Assembly: GCA_016165875.1 (NCBI GenBank)
Contig: JABBOT010000080.1
Span: 47,822,032 to 47,886,031 of the forward strand
DNA: 64,000 nucleotides
Reading direction: 5' to 3'
Source: Acanthopleura granulata
Taxonomy: Eukaryota > Mollusca > Polyplacophora > Chitonida > Chitonidae
The notes beneath the pieces were generated by a model. It worked only from the letters and a program-made list of their open reading frames with translations. It was not told the DNA's origin and made no database searches. This document shows positions 22,632-34,688 of this stretch, piece by piece (within the stretch, counting starts at the first letter, position 1; the number at the start of each line of letters is the position of its first letter). Made by a program: the position numbers and the translations under genes.

Positions 22632-22757
22632 GGCCCGTTTTACGGAGAGAGTGTAACGCTACGTCAAACGTAACTTCTATGGCAACGTATCTCTACCATG
22701 TGTGTCGTCATGACAGTTGCGTTTGACGTAACTTACACCCTGTTTGTAAAACAGGCC
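22632..22757. mobile_element. Fold-back MITE
   Basis: Two ~44-base imperfect inverted arms, starting 'ggcccgttttac' and ending 'gtaaaacaggcc', with internal matching words 'gtgtaacgctacgtcaaacg' and 'cgtttgacgtaacttacac'. The loop is about 35 bases. No transposase is nearby, so it would be non-autonomous. The unit B copy is at 54151-54276. Confidence 0.75.
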
Positions 22758-25240
22758 AATATACTCCAGTGAAGTAATCACTGTAATGACGTACAGTATT
22801 CATCACGCTGAGGCTCATGCAACACCCTCGCACACACTAGACATAGATGAGGTACATGTTTGGTAATCACTGCACCGAACTGTTGCAGGAGGTCTCGGAG
22901 GACAGTCTGTGTATCAACATGGCGGTGGTCATCTTGAACGATTGAGAGTGATTACAGATAAAGTGCGAAACAAACATGGAGTTAACCACGATCTCTTGGC
23001 ATGAGTGTTAGCACCCTGTTACTCTACTGCTACAGCCTGTGCCAATCTTCAAGAAATGCATGTAGACGCGACCTGAACTAGATTATCTTTGTCACTTGTG
23101 AGCTCTTTTTCTTCAATACGTCTACTGTACAGACTAGCATGGATTCTTTTCCTAGCGTTTTGTGGTGTGTATCGTTAGTTCATCTATATATGCATGTACA
23201 ATGTTGGAGTGACCTTTCCCAGTGTGTTGTTTGTTAAGTGAAGATTTTGATAGAGGGAACGGTATTGTGAGTAGGTTTGCTCTGGAGATTGTGATTTTTG
23301 GTCGTAGTCGGATATTATCTTGACACTCCAATAAATATAATCTGATGAAGAGAACATCAAAGGATGGCTGGGTATGAAATATACAGTTCGATTGTATTTA
23401 TCAAATTTATGAAGGACATCAGTATTCTAATGCCTTACGGATTTTTAAAGTACCTGAAGTGAAGTAGTACTATAGATTAAAAGTTCAGATATCTTCTGAT
23501 CAAGGCGCTAATGTAACGGGTTTGTTTACTACGCCTATCTCTAATTAGATTGTATCTCTCATAATATTAAATCAAGACAGTTTGTTGGTAATCTTAGTTA
23601 GATATAAAATGTGTATAAAAGATGAACTTGATTCGTGATAAAACATCCGACTTACGAATCCCATCCGAGTCATCATTGTGTTCCTTCTTTAAGGGGTGCC
23701 TATATCATAAGTCTCAAAGCAACTCTGAGCCGAGTTCGGGGAGTTAAACAGGGTATATGTAGAGTCGTGCCTGATCCGTGTCTGGTGAAAAGTCTACTTC
23801 AGTACAAAAGAAAACGGATTCCAAAAAGTTTACAACGTGACCCGCAGAGGCAGCTCACGTCTTCGTAGGGTTACGTACACATAACGGTATAATAACCGCC
23901 GTAAATATTACGTAGATGTAGGACAGCTAGGTCTAGACCCACGTGGTGTATAAAGCTAAACGACTGTACATGTGCTTTGGCGTCACACCTTTGTACAGTA
24001 TCCACACGCAAGTAACGCTGTCCCATGACATGTCTTTCAATACAAACTAGCATACGTGAAATGACATGAAGCACTCGCATTAGACATCCCATGCAATACA
24101 GACAGCCATATTTATATAATTTTATGAAATACAGACGTCTACACCTCGCATCTCATGGCAGTAAGCGGGTGCTTAAGCCATTTAATGTCACGAATAAGGT
24201 TAACTCGACATGTAATCTGGAAACATGTGACAGTTGTCCGTTAAATATGCAGGTACACCGAGAATTCTAAATGCATCAAATCACAGGCAACGTATTTGCA
24301 GAGTCTCCCCGGAGTCTCACATATAGTATTTGTTCTCGGTATATACAAAAGCAGCCAACAAACTTTGTTAAAGGAAATTAACTTTAAACGGAATTGTTAC
24401 AAACTGTGAAATATTTGCCAAATGAACGCATTGAGTGATGTCGTCGGCAGGGCGATGGTACCAGTGAGGCAGCACTGAAAACATATCGGCATAAGGAACC
24501 AGCTTGTTACAGCCAGAATAAACCTTGACTCCTCATATTGAAATAATGCTGAAGCGAGGATAAAGTAGTAAAAAATACGGAAACAACCATAAGACCAAAA
24601 AGAGTACCTGCCGATTTTTTTCAATTCTCATTCTTCCAGTGTGTAATATTTTAATGACTTTTTCCACTGACAAGAGGTGATAAAGCAATTCTCATCTGAG
24701 CGTAAACTCGAAGAAAACTTAAAAAGCCTGGCATTTACCTCGTGAATACATCCCACTGATGTCATTTTATAACTCATTACATTGAGTTATCAAAGAAAGA
24801 AAGGAAAGGATGCACGAAACTTTGTAAAACAGAGGTGTTTTAGCCTGTAGCTGACCATTGCACAGGTAAACCTTAAATCCCAAATCGAATCATACGTAAG
24901 ACTTTAACATGGATCACACTGACAGTATAGCGCTCTTGAAGACCAGTATACACACTTGAAAAAATGGTAGAGCCAGTGAACCTTTACGGGTTCCAGAAAG
25001 AACCTTATCATTATGGTTCAGTTAAGCACCCGATATGAAAGGTTCCAGGTTCCGCCAACAGGTTATTAGGTATAGTTATAATGTTAATTCCACGCTTTTC
25101 CCCATGAATAACAATGTTAAGCTCTGGAATCTAAATACTAACTTTCTCACTTGTAATAAAGATCTTGCTTGATCTAATAAAGGATAAAGTATAGGTCATA
25201 TGAATACCTGTCATTTGCTACATAAAGTCGAACGGCCTAA
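22758..25240. other. Non-coding stretch with possible exon relics
   Basis: No gene I can assert. 24095-23930 (minus) has faint similarity to Ly6 exon 2, and 24624-24397 (minus) is an open frame shared with unit B; both are discussed as findings. Confidence 0.4.
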
Positions 25241-27640
25241 AGTGGAAATATTACGAACAAAACAAAGAGGAGAAATAGACATTGTTGGCCTGGCATAAAC
25301 TTCCTTTAAGGAAACATCACAATAAAAAAATTCTAGATATTATAGGATATTTAACTAAGAGGAGAGATCGAAAGAGGAAAAGTGAAGGTGGTGTTCTAGC
25401 ATACATCACTGATATAATACCCTTTGTTAGAAGACTTGATCTTGAAAATGGAAGTATTGAAGTTATATGGCTTGAAATACAAGTACATAATTCAAAACCC
25501 TTCATTCTCAGCTTTGTTTATTGGCCTCTAAATGCAGCAGCTGGATGGATAGCAGATTTTGAGAATATATGAGAAACAGCGTACTCTGAAAACAAAGAAA
25601 TTCTGATCTTAGAAGATTTCAACATTAATCTGAAGGAAACCTCTTCCCGTAAATCGCAGGAATGTTCTTTCACATTGACTCAACCTATTTCAAAACCTAC
25701 TAGAAGAACTAAGCACTCTGAAATTCTAATCGACCATATATACTCCACTGACCCTGACAAGGTCTATTTCACCAACATATTATATCTCCATCTGAGTGGT
25801 CATCATGTTATTTTCCTTTCCCCTAAATGAAATTACCGTCGTAAGACATACTCACACCAGATTATCACATATAGGGATATAAAAAGTTCGACTTAGATAA
25901 ATTCCGTAGTGAGCTTCATGCTGAAGATTGGTTATTCATGGATAAATGTACAGATCCTAACATTGCAGTTCATAAGTGGACTCGGCCCTTTATGAACATT
26001 ATAGATATTAATGCTCCAGTTAGGCAAAAGCGTGTAAAACGAGCCAAAGAACCAGATTGGCTAAGTGAAGAATTTTTTAAGCTATAAATTTGAAGAAAAA
26101 GATGACTCATCAGAGCCATGATACCTCAGAATACAAAGAAATAAGAAACTCTGTTAACAGACTTATGCAAAAAGAAAACGATATTTTTTGACTAAGGCCA
26201 TTTTAAATGACAAGTATAAAACCCCGTGAATCCTAATTAAAAAACGCCCAATACATGCACATCATGCCCTGTGTCTTTGCAAACTGATAATACTAATGGT
26301 CATTTGTTACGAGATGTCACTGAAATTGCAAAGAAATTTAGCGAATTCTTTACAGAAGCTGCAGAAAATCTTCTCCCAAAAGAATCCAATTCCATTACAA
26401 GGAAAGTTAGTTGGTTTGGTTTCTACACGAAAACCAACAGGTAACACTTTCTCTATTCCCATCATAACTGAAAATGACGCATATTGGCCTCTCATGATGC
26501 TAGATGTCTCCAAATCCACAGGCTTAGATGGGATCAGAACAAGACTTCTAAAATTCAATGCAGACACTTTTACACCTGCTCTTACAAAAATCCCATACAA
26601 CTGGAAGAAATCAAAAATACCCCCACTGCATAAAACAGGACCGGTTAGCAAGGCTGAGAACTACGCCCCATCTCCATATTACCATCTCTGTCCAAAGTTT
26701 TAGAACACAAAAGTCTTAATAAATTATATAACTGACAACAACCTTTTCAGTGATAAACAATCTGACTTCCATCCTAGACATTCCTCTTTTACAGTTTTAA
26801 CCAAATTAACTATAACCTGGCTAAAAACTATTGATAATGATGAGACAACTGGCTCTGTGATGACCGACTTCAGAAAAGCATTAGATTGGATGTGTTCTCA
26901 TCTAGACTCTAGGTTTCAAAAAGTCAGTGTTAAGAACAGTTTATCCTTGTATTTGAATGTAATGTTTGGAGTTCTTCAGGGTTCGATTCTTGGTCCGTTG
27001 TTGTTCAATATTTACTTATATGACTTTATTTTAAATATCTCATTGTACTGTTTTTCCTAACACCCGACAGAAATTGAAAAAAAAATTAAATTTTAATCTT
27101 CGGCGTATATCTCAATGGTTTTCAGAAAATCCAATGATAATAAATGGAAAGAAAACCTGGACCATAATGATTGGAACATCGACAAAGCTGAAGTTGTGTT
27201 GTCAGCATCCTCTCAACATTATGGTTGACAGTCACCACAATGAAAATATGAATAATTTGAAGTAGCTTGGCTTCCATGTGGATGAAAGCCCCTTATCTGG
27301 CGAAAACATATTGATTCTGTATGTGTTACTGTTTCTCAACTGTTGCCTGTATCGAGGAAGCACAAACATATTCTACCTTACAAAACCAGAGAGCCCTATT
27401 ATAATGCATGCATTCTTCCAAATATAACATATTGTAGTACAATATGGTCTAACTGCTCAAAGGCACTTTTGAAAAGAGTGTACAAAGTGCAGAACACTGC
27501 AGCACGACTCATATTACAGCAATGCTTTGAGCAAAGTGTTGGCCTAGTGTTACTTTCTATGCTGTCTATGCTTAGGTTGTATACCTGTCCTCCTTCACAG
27601 AGGGACAGAGCGGCGCTATGACTCTAAAGCCTGTCACCTA
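25240..27640 (+). mobile_element. Dead non-LTR retrotransposon (LINE), unit A
   Basis: Reading along the plus strand in shifting frames there is an apurinic-type endonuclease part (25265-25850: EIDIVGLA, GGVLAYITDIIPFVRR, then PFILSFVYWPLNA, DFNIN-like text and DHIYS). A linker follows, then reverse transcriptase (26296-27060: LDVSKSTGLDGI, PPLHKTGPVSKAENYAP, VLQGSILGPLLFN) and a C-terminal part (27080-27530: RRISQWFSENPMIINGKKT, ITYCSTIWSNCSKALLKRVY). This order fits the Jockey/CR1/L2-like group. Many stops interrupt it. Right after the GPLLF box the catalytic ADD box is missing. No clear 5' end or tail repeat was found. Confidence 0.88.
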
Positions 27641-28870
27641 TGCCTTCGCTAAAAATTCGAAAATTTTCTTGTCCTGACTGCCTACGAACACTATTCTATA
27701 AATTCACTGAAATTTAAGAAGAAGTGAAATAAATCTGTTACGTGTAACACATCTATACGACTGTGCTTCATGGGACGTCATAAACTGATATCACAATCCC
27801 GTTGTCATGAACTGTGACCCGGAGGAGGACAGCACGATGAATATTTACTTTCATAATTCTACACATAAAACTTTTATCGTGGGATTCTTTTAAACATTCC
27901 TCAAATCATTGACTTGATTGATTATATCTGTTGTAATTTCCTCATGTACAACAATCGTGATACCAATATTGCCTTTTTTATCTTCTACGTTTATGTTCAA
28001 TTGGAGAAGAAGACTCGAAGTGAGAGACCCGAGTTATGATAAAACAAATGTTTCAACTTTTTTTAATCACTACAATGAGCCTTTCGCGTTACATCAAAAG
28101 TCACCCCTTCATACTTTCAGGGTTTCCTCTAGCATCTTTGGTGGGTTATTCGAGATCACTCGAAATACACATCACACGTTCCGATCAATGAAATATCAGG
28201 TGGAATGCACTGTTGTAACCATTGTCGTTGTCTTGAGGCCTCATCATTGGACGCCATAGAAGACTGACGAATGAATGCCTGTTAGATATGTGCGAATAGA
28301 TTTCATTGAATAACATAGTTAACACTAGCAAAGTGGAACAGAGACAAAATCGTCTTAATTTTTTTTATTCATACAGCGTTCATAAATTTTAAACAAATAA
28401 TTGCCATTCGTCCATACTTAATTGGTTAATGACCGTTCGCAGCGAACCTATGCACACACGAATGTCATCTAAGAATGTTATAGGCGATCATGGCCAGATT
28501 TTCAATCAGTGGTAATTGTTGAAACAATCCAAGCTGGCTATATAGTGAAAACAGAAGGCATCATACAAAGCTCACGCCATAAGATGGACGATTTAGACAT
28601 TGGATGGCATGGCTCTGCAGTTGAGTACGCACTTCCGAGTACACAGACATGCAGCTTGTCCAGTGAAAAAAACCTCCGTGTTAACAGTTATCATGGATGT
28701 CATTAGAATGCTCAATTTGTTTCTGTGGAATACAAAATAGTCTGTAGACCTGTACAAGTTGAAGGGCTTGAAAGTTCACACGTACCCCATTAGTCATAGC
28801 TTGACATGACACGAAACCAGGTTGTATGTTCACACATGTATCCTAGCTGTCCAAATAACTATCTAATAAT
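27641..28870. other. Non-coding stretch
   Basis: No gene seen. Contains an open frame of 113 codons (27918-28259, plus) with no recognisable motifs; it is broken in unit B. Confidence 0.4.
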
Positions 28871-28875
28871 TATCT

Positions 28876-29135
28876 ATTTACTTGATTGGTGTTTTACACC
28901 GTACTCAAGAATATTTAACTTATACGACGTCGGCCAGCGTTATGGTTGAGGGAAACCGGGCAGAGCCCGGGGGAAACCCACGACCATCCACAGGTTGCTG
29001 GCAGACCTTCCCACGCACAGCCGCAGAGGAAGCCAGAATCAACTGGATTAAACTCACTGCGACCGCATTGATGGGAGGCTTCTAGTTCATCGCGCTGTGC
29101 TAATGCTCTATCCGACTGAGCCAAGCGGACACCCG
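28876..29135 (-). mobile_element. tRNA-derived SINE, near full length
   Basis: Tail 'ttgattggtgttttacaccg' at the left; body 'gggaaaccgggcagagcccg' and 'gttgctggcagaccttccc'. The tRNA-like head is at the right with reverse B-box 'tggattaaactc' and reverse A-box near 'gctctatccgactgagcca'. Copy in unit B at about 61085-61345. Confidence 0.88.
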
Positions 29136-29279
29136 GGTGAGTTGAAGTGTCTCATGCACGTCTTGTCTTTACGATAAACTTTCCTGGAGTATATACGTTC
29201 ATAAAACATTCTTGCGTACATCGTTGAAAATAATGAAATGGATATATAATTATTTATTTATAAATATTTATACGACCAA

Positions 29280-29613
29280 CATCAAAATCTGCCTTTTTCA
29301 GGAGGTCAGTCCAAGTAGGACGCAAGGGTTCAACTGTCTCTTTAGTGGACACATCAAGGCAGCGCAGGCAGCATAAGGTCAATATATCCCAGGTACCTGA
29401 CATTCTGTAAATATTTTTCGATTGTTAACACCTTTTCTGGGTCAGAAAAGGTTCAATGTCCTTGTGCTTCGAACCACAAAGTTTTAGGCTTTTTAGGCTT
29501 CAATTTTAGGCTCGTGTGGTTGATTTTCATTTCGTTATTATTATTATTATCATATCATCATCATCATATTATTATTATTATTATTATTATCATCATTATT
29601 ATTATTATCATTA

Positions 29614-29662
<49 letters not shown>

Positions 29663-29672
29663 ATTAATATTA
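29280..29672. repeat. Dispersed repeat ending in an ATT microsatellite
   Basis: 29536-29672 is ATT/ATC trinucleotide repeat. The preceding sequence ('gtccaagtaggacgcaaggg', 'gcttcgaaccacaaagtttt') resembles the sequence that precedes another ATT tract at 49653-49697, suggesting one dispersed family with an ATT-rich end. The unit B equivalent at 61730-61853 is ATC then ATT. Confidence 0.75.
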
Positions 29673-31009
29673 TGTGTTATACATCATCACTTGCTGAGAC
29701 ACCTCCTCCAACTATTCAGTCATGAGCCATATGAAAAATTTTCTCAAATGGAACAGTGAATGTATCCTCGACTTTTCATGTTTAGTTTGGTATACATGCA
29801 CATGTATTTGCTTCCGTTAATCGGTGACTGGGTTAACTTCTCTGCGGGTTGGAATCAAACCAGTCAAATTATCCTCTTGGATTGATTGCATCGTTCACAA
29901 AAATTTTTTTTTAATTTACATGGGAGAAGGAAATCGATGGGCCAGGAATAAACCCGACCTTTTGGTAAGTAGAGACAAACTTTGGTACAGATATGCACAC
30001 CATGTGTGGTCTCAGTGAAGTCTGACTGCGCGAACAGCCACACAAACGTGTGGGCGACCTTTTTCGCCAAGGACCCACTCTCAGTGAAAAGTGAAATTCC
30101 TTACAAATTCCTTTGGTCGGTTTTGAACCGGCGCCTCGTGTGTTTCAGATCCCACAATGGGCTCTCAGTTTAGCCTCCAATTCCTTGTACAGGTCAGAAA
30201 CTTTCGACATCTTATTAAAATCTTGCCAGAGACATTAAGATTTTCAGTATGTAAAGTGTTTCCTACCCAAAACCTACGTGGCTTCTACAATAAAGAAATT
30301 CGGTTAACAAATATTGATTGCCGGTGTGTAAAGTTATAAAGATAAAATCCCAACTTTGGCTGTAATTTGGTGTCTGTTATTAAAGCACTCCTGTGTTCGC
30401 CTGTGCATATAACGAGAGGCTATGCGCGGTAACTTGCGTAGAAATACTGCCTTTTTGACTCACACTTGTTGGGACGGCCAAATTAGCGCCTCTTGCCGAC
30501 ACAGATAAGTGCCAGTACTCTTACTGGCAGCGGTGATGTGAATACATACATCATATCACACAAAGCAGTGTCAGATTGTTAAATGCCACCCGGAATAGGA
30601 AACAAAGGTAAAGGATCTTTTCCATTTTGGGATGCCTATTTTACACGGCAAAGTTACTTTTTGTTGCCTCGCTCAAATGAGTGCATCACACATGGGCATG
30701 TTCACATTGTTATGTACTGAAACCTTAGTCTATATCGGTCGAGAAATACGTCATCAAGAAATAAATGCGGATGCTCAAAGCTTTGAGCGTTTCCTTTTAG
30801 TCACATTTTGGTGAGTAGAATGTTTCTACCAACGCCAGACATCATGTAATATTAACGACAAAGTGGTGATCGGGTCGGTTTCCAGTATTTTTAACTACAT
30901 GTACAGTTGTAATAAGGATGTATATCATTAATAGGTTAGAGTATAAAGCGATCTGGCGTGTTATGAAAGCCGGTTGAAAGCGCCCCAATTTTCTCTCGTC
31001 TGTTGTCTT
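29673..31009. other. Non-coding stretch
   Basis: No gene seen. 30646-30755 is the likely source of the copied patch at 31010-31118. Confidence 0.4.
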
Positions 31010-31118
31010 CGGCAAAGTTACTTTTTGTTGCCTCGCTCAAATGAGTGCATCACACATGCGCGCATCACACATGCGCATGTTCACATTGTTATATACTGAA
31101 AACTCAGTCTATATCTGT
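31010..31118. repeat. Copied patch of nearby sequence
   Basis: From 'cggcaaagttac' to 'atatctgtc' this repeats 30646-30755 almost exactly, with one extra internal duplication of 'gcgcatcacacat'. Unit B has different sequence at the matching place (63013-63063). The switch point is at a shared 'cggca'. Confidence 0.8.
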
Positions 31119-31239
31119 CAAGCCTGCTATAAGAAGATAGTATCGTGAAATGATCGTTTCTCACTGGTTTCACCGAAATGTTACCTCTAAGAATGATACA
31201 CGGACTTTCGGTCTAAATGATAAATATGATTTAAAAAAA

Positions 31240-31720
31240 TATGATTTGTTGGGTATGTTTTGAATTATGAGCTGTGGCTTCAGTCTGAGGTAAATATGAG
31301 CTCTTGGTTCGGGTGTAGAAGAATTTGGGTTGTCGGCTGTGTCTTTACCAGCAGAAAATGACTTTTGAGCCAAGTTATAACAAAATATGAGTTGTGTGAT
31401 CTGTCTTAGCAATATATGAGTAGTTGGCTATTTCTGAGTAGAATAACAACTGTGGGCCCACTCTTAGCAAAATGTGAGTTGTAGGTCAAGTCTTAGCGGA
31501 ATAGGAGTTGTGGGCCCTTTATAGCTGAACATGACTTTTGAGTACCGTGTTAACTCAATAGGAGTTGCTGGTGCGGTCGAAGTAACATGTGATATTTTGA
31601 TTGAAACTAAGCGATATATAACTTATTGATTCTGTGTCGGCAAAACCTGACGTAGAGGTTCAGTGTCATGATTTGCGAGCTCAGTTAGTAAAATGTATCT
31701 TGTGGGCCAAGGAAAATGCT
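31240..31720. repeat. Degenerate tandem repeat, ~38-bp period
   Basis: Recurring 'cttagcaaaatatgagttgtgggc' type words about every 37-40 bases, strongly diverged. Unit B copy at about 63330-63740. Confidence 0.65.
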
Positions 31721-31859
31721 TTTGGACTAGTAAGATTTAAGAATTCTTAGTCGCCGACTGCAGCGCTTAATATTCGAATATAACGTAGCATTTGGGAATT
31801 ATGAACTCGGTGGAAAGATAATGGTCAGTGACAACGGTAATATGAATTTATGTAACTGT

Positions 31860-31865
31860 TTTATT
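31860..31865 (-). promoter_or_regulatory. Candidate poly(A) signal of Ly6/uPAR gene B
   Basis: AATAAA on the minus strand (plus strand 'tttatt'), about 600 bases after the stop codon of exon 3. It is conserved in unit B near 63930. Position only; no transcript evidence. Confidence 0.3.
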
Positions 31866-32460
31866 CAAAAAACATCGCGTAGAAAAGTCAGGAAAACATC
31901 AACAAGCATTTTAAGCACTAAAGCGTGAATATGGATTATATTGCCGAAGACTCCTCTTAATGACCATTGTTACCTGTTATATTTATCTATAAACAACATC
32001 TATATATCCGAAATCCCATGATTTGTTCGGCAAATACAGATGTCAGTCCAGTCTGACCAGCTGTGAAAAAAGTCATACAAATAACATGGATCAAATTATC
32101 TCAGTTCTGAATTTCCCATAAATTCACAATTCCACACCAAAATTCATTCTTCACGGATAAGCTAAATGATAGCTGAAGTCTAAAGCTGAAGTAGATGATC
32201 AGTGTAACCTAGAGAACAACATCTGAAGGTAAATAAACAATATGGCATTTCTAAGCAGGAACTGTGTGAAATATGAAGTGTAGTGTTTTCACGTATACCG
32301 TATACCGACAGAGCTAAAATTATATATATCTAAGTGTAATATAAGTAAGTTGTCATATAATGTATCTCGATTGCGGCTTGCAGAGGTTTAGTTTTACGAA
32401 TGACAACTGGTTATTGTACCCAGTTTGTGGCTTACTTATAGTTTAAATGATGGTGGGCAG

Positions 32461-32720
32461 TCACCACAACTGGCCAGCACAGAATGCCAAGAGGAGTCCT
32501 GCCAGCCAGCACAGTGTCTCGGCGGTCACCTTCAGCTGACCGTTACACAGGTCACCTGAGCAGCCGCACGCTGTACCGTCAAGAGCCGAGATGGTCGCTA
32601 AGGAACCAAAGATCCCCTCGAACATGTTTTTGTCTTCGTCAGTGGGCTTTTCACAGCCATCCTTTTTGTCCGAGGCTTCTTCAATACACCCTCTCATAAC
32701 GGTATCCAACTTCACGTCAA
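32461..32720 (-). CDS. Ly6/uPAR protein, gene B, exon 3
   Basis: The minus strand has a pyrimidine-rich tract and acceptor 'ctcgacag' just before 32720. The exon starts with two bases completing a phase-1 codon from exon 2, then DVKLDTVMRGC, KDGC, an acidic linker and TACGCSGDLCN, i.e. cysteines 6-10 with the Asn that follows the last cysteine in LU domains. A short linker leads to a hydrophobic C-terminus (LCWLAGLLLAFCAGQLW) and TGA at 32463-32461. That tail is a typical GPI-anchor signal, so the protein should sit on the outer cell surface. Exons 1-3 of gene B total 552 bases, 183 codons plus stop, with no break. Its unit A counterpart would be about 1.1 kb left of the window. Confidence 0.9.
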
Positions 32721-33797
32721 CTGTCGAGAAAAAAAACAAAACAAAAAACAAAACAAAATAAAAATGCACATGATTCTCACTAAGTTTTCAAATGTACTGA
32801 AATAACCTTACATATATTCTCTTTAGATCCCCGCGACATCCATGTAATCTTTCCAAGAACTAGAACATTTACACATATATATAAGAAAATAAAAAAATCG
32901 GTAAATAAAATCAACACTTTATTTAAGGTAAACGGTTTCATTACATCAAGGTTACCGTAACTTGTGCGTGTGATTGCTTTCAGCCCTACAAGTTTTGTGG
33001 CTATTCATTATAAATTTCTGAAACAATGGTATGCATTACGGACGCGTTTAAAGGTGTGCAAGATGACTTTTGGGCAGACTTAGTCACGTTTCTTGGCTAC
33101 CATATTGGATTGTGTACAAAACAAGGGCTGAAGAGATTGTGATGAAATTTAAAGTCCAGTCGCTCATTCGGTTTGTACGTATGGCCTTCATTGAACTTCC
33201 AAAGCAAGGTAAAACCTTGCTATTGGGTGAAAATGTCACCTGACAGAAAACTACCTATTTTGCCAATTATTTGCACACCTTTCGAAATTTTGACTTGCAT
33301 AAGCATGTCATGATATTTAAATCGAGATATGGAGATTTTATCGGAAGTGGAAATAACCAAGATCTTTTCTGAAAATTCTGAAATGTAACATGTAATTTGC
33401 CTTGTCTAGTCAACGGCACATGACAGATATCTGTAAAATGTGTTGTTTTTATTTTATTTCCCATCTTCGTAATTTTGAAGAAATCTCATGCGCAGGATAA
33501 ATACTTAAAATGAAAAACAGCGAATGTTCTATGATTAGTTTGCCAGAAAAGTTAAACAATAATATGTTTATTTCGGTAAAGTACTTTTTAAAGCATCCAT
33601 TATCACAGCGGAAACTGACACTCGACCTAGTCGCACAAATGTGGCTCAACAGATTTAACGATTAACTGACGTTCCGAGCACACTGAGCCACACTGATTTG
33701 TGATATTAAACAGGATGTTCAAAAGATGCAGCAAAGGTTAAAATTAACATCCCTCACTTCTTATCTGATACATATGGAAAAGATTTATTTTTCCATT

Positions 33798-33910
33798 TCA
33801 TTTCTGTTTTACGCCATACTCAAGGAAATTTCACTTATTCTGCGGCGGTCAGCAATATACTGAGAGGAAACCGGGCAGGGACCGGAGGAAACCCTCGACC
33901 ATCCTCGGGT
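33798..33910 (-). mobile_element. SINE fragment (unit B counterpart of 1-75)
   Basis: Tail end 'gttttacgccatactcaag' followed by 'gaggaaaccgggcaggg', with no tRNA-like head. It spans the point where the visible duplication starts, so homology may begin further left. Confidence 0.7.
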
Positions 33911-34218
33911 TTGGGAGGAATTTCAAAAGCGGTGGAAAGACTTTCTGCTTAGAAATATACAAGCGTAAAGAACTGAATGTTTTGGAAATGCATGTGGACA
34001 GCAGTATATAGTAATATTGAAGACAAATGGGAAAATGTAATTTAATTGCTGAAAAAGGATTTCTTTTAGCAAACCCTGAAGTGACATTATAAGAAGGGGA
34101 AGTGGTCGCATCATTGAAATTGAAAGCGGTGCAGGAGATATGGGAGTTATACCATTCGATACTTCAACGCGTGGAGAGAGAGGGTCATTAAACAAGCCAA
34201 GGTCATGCTGACTTACCC

Positions 34219-34318
34219 TCAAGGAAGATCCGCCGGCAACCTGCACATTGCTGTGGGTTTGCCGCCGTCGTATAAGTGAAATATTCTTGTGTCCCGTTGA
34301 AAATACCAATCAAATATG
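34219..34318 (+). mobile_element. SINE fragment (unit B counterpart of 380-498)
   Basis: Same inverted tail-half fragment as in unit A, about 20 bases shorter in the middle. Confidence 0.65.
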
Positions 34319-34466
34319 TTAATAAGTATATAAATAAATAAGAAAATTAGGAAAAATCCATGGACTAAAATGTTCTGAAGGCAATGGAATAAAAATTACA
34401 TGGACGATTAATTCCCTAATATGGCGGGTGGGTGGTGGCTGTTGTTGGAAGAGGGGTGATACATAC

Positions 34467-34688
34467 ATGTAAGGATTGACATATGCACTGTGGCGTCACT
34501 TTTGCCACAGAACGACTTTTTTCCTGTCCCGGGGTCGGGGCAGTTTTGAACATCAACGCCTTTAGAGTCCTTGTTCACGCTTCCCATGCATTCGTCCTTG
34601 GAAATAGACAACAGGCTGGCAAGAGCTCCATTCACAGCGTCATTCGAGGTATCCAGCTTGAAGTAGCTGCAGGAGTAACATTGTAGAC
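34467..34688 (-). CDS. Ly6/uPAR protein, gene B, exon 2
   Basis: Same 222-base exon with identical splice sites (acceptor 'ttttctag', donor 'gtatgt') and both ends in phase 1. It encodes LQCYSCSYFKLD through KKSFCGKSDATVHM and ILT, keeping cysteines 1-5. Compared with gene A there are 11 base differences: nine change the protein (eight residues: N/S, V/F, R/G, V/L, N/I, A/D, T/G, R/S) and two are silent. No frameshift or stop, so the gene looks intact. It reads into exon 3 at 32720. Confidence 0.9.

Larger units (their letters stand above)
1..33838. repeat. Unit A of a ~33.8-kb direct duplication
   Basis: Base 1 aligns with base 33839, and base ~31934 aligns with base 64000, with the same order and orientation throughout. 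Sampled stretches differ at about 3-5 bases per 100; exon 2 differs at 11 of 222. The offset shrinks from 33838 at the left to about 32066 at the right because of indels. Bases ~31935-33838 are seen only once because the second unit is cut off by the window end. The unit carries exons 1 and 2 of Ly6/uPAR gene A, and at its right end exon 3 of gene B. Either a tandem duplication or two haplotypes joined by an assembler would look like this. Confidence 0.95.
32721..34466 (-). other. Intron 2 of Ly6/uPAR gene B
   Basis: 1746 bases between donor 'gtatgt' (34466-34461) and acceptor 'ag' (32722-32721). It holds two inverted SINE fragments (33798-33910 and 34219-34318). Otherwise nothing is recognised. 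Confidence 0.75.

Noticed and set aside
27918..28259. 113-codon plus-strand frame
   Set aside because: No motifs, and it is not open over the same length in unit B.
29514..29759. Leu/Ile/Tyr-rich open frames
   Set aside because: Translations of an ATT/ATC microsatellite.
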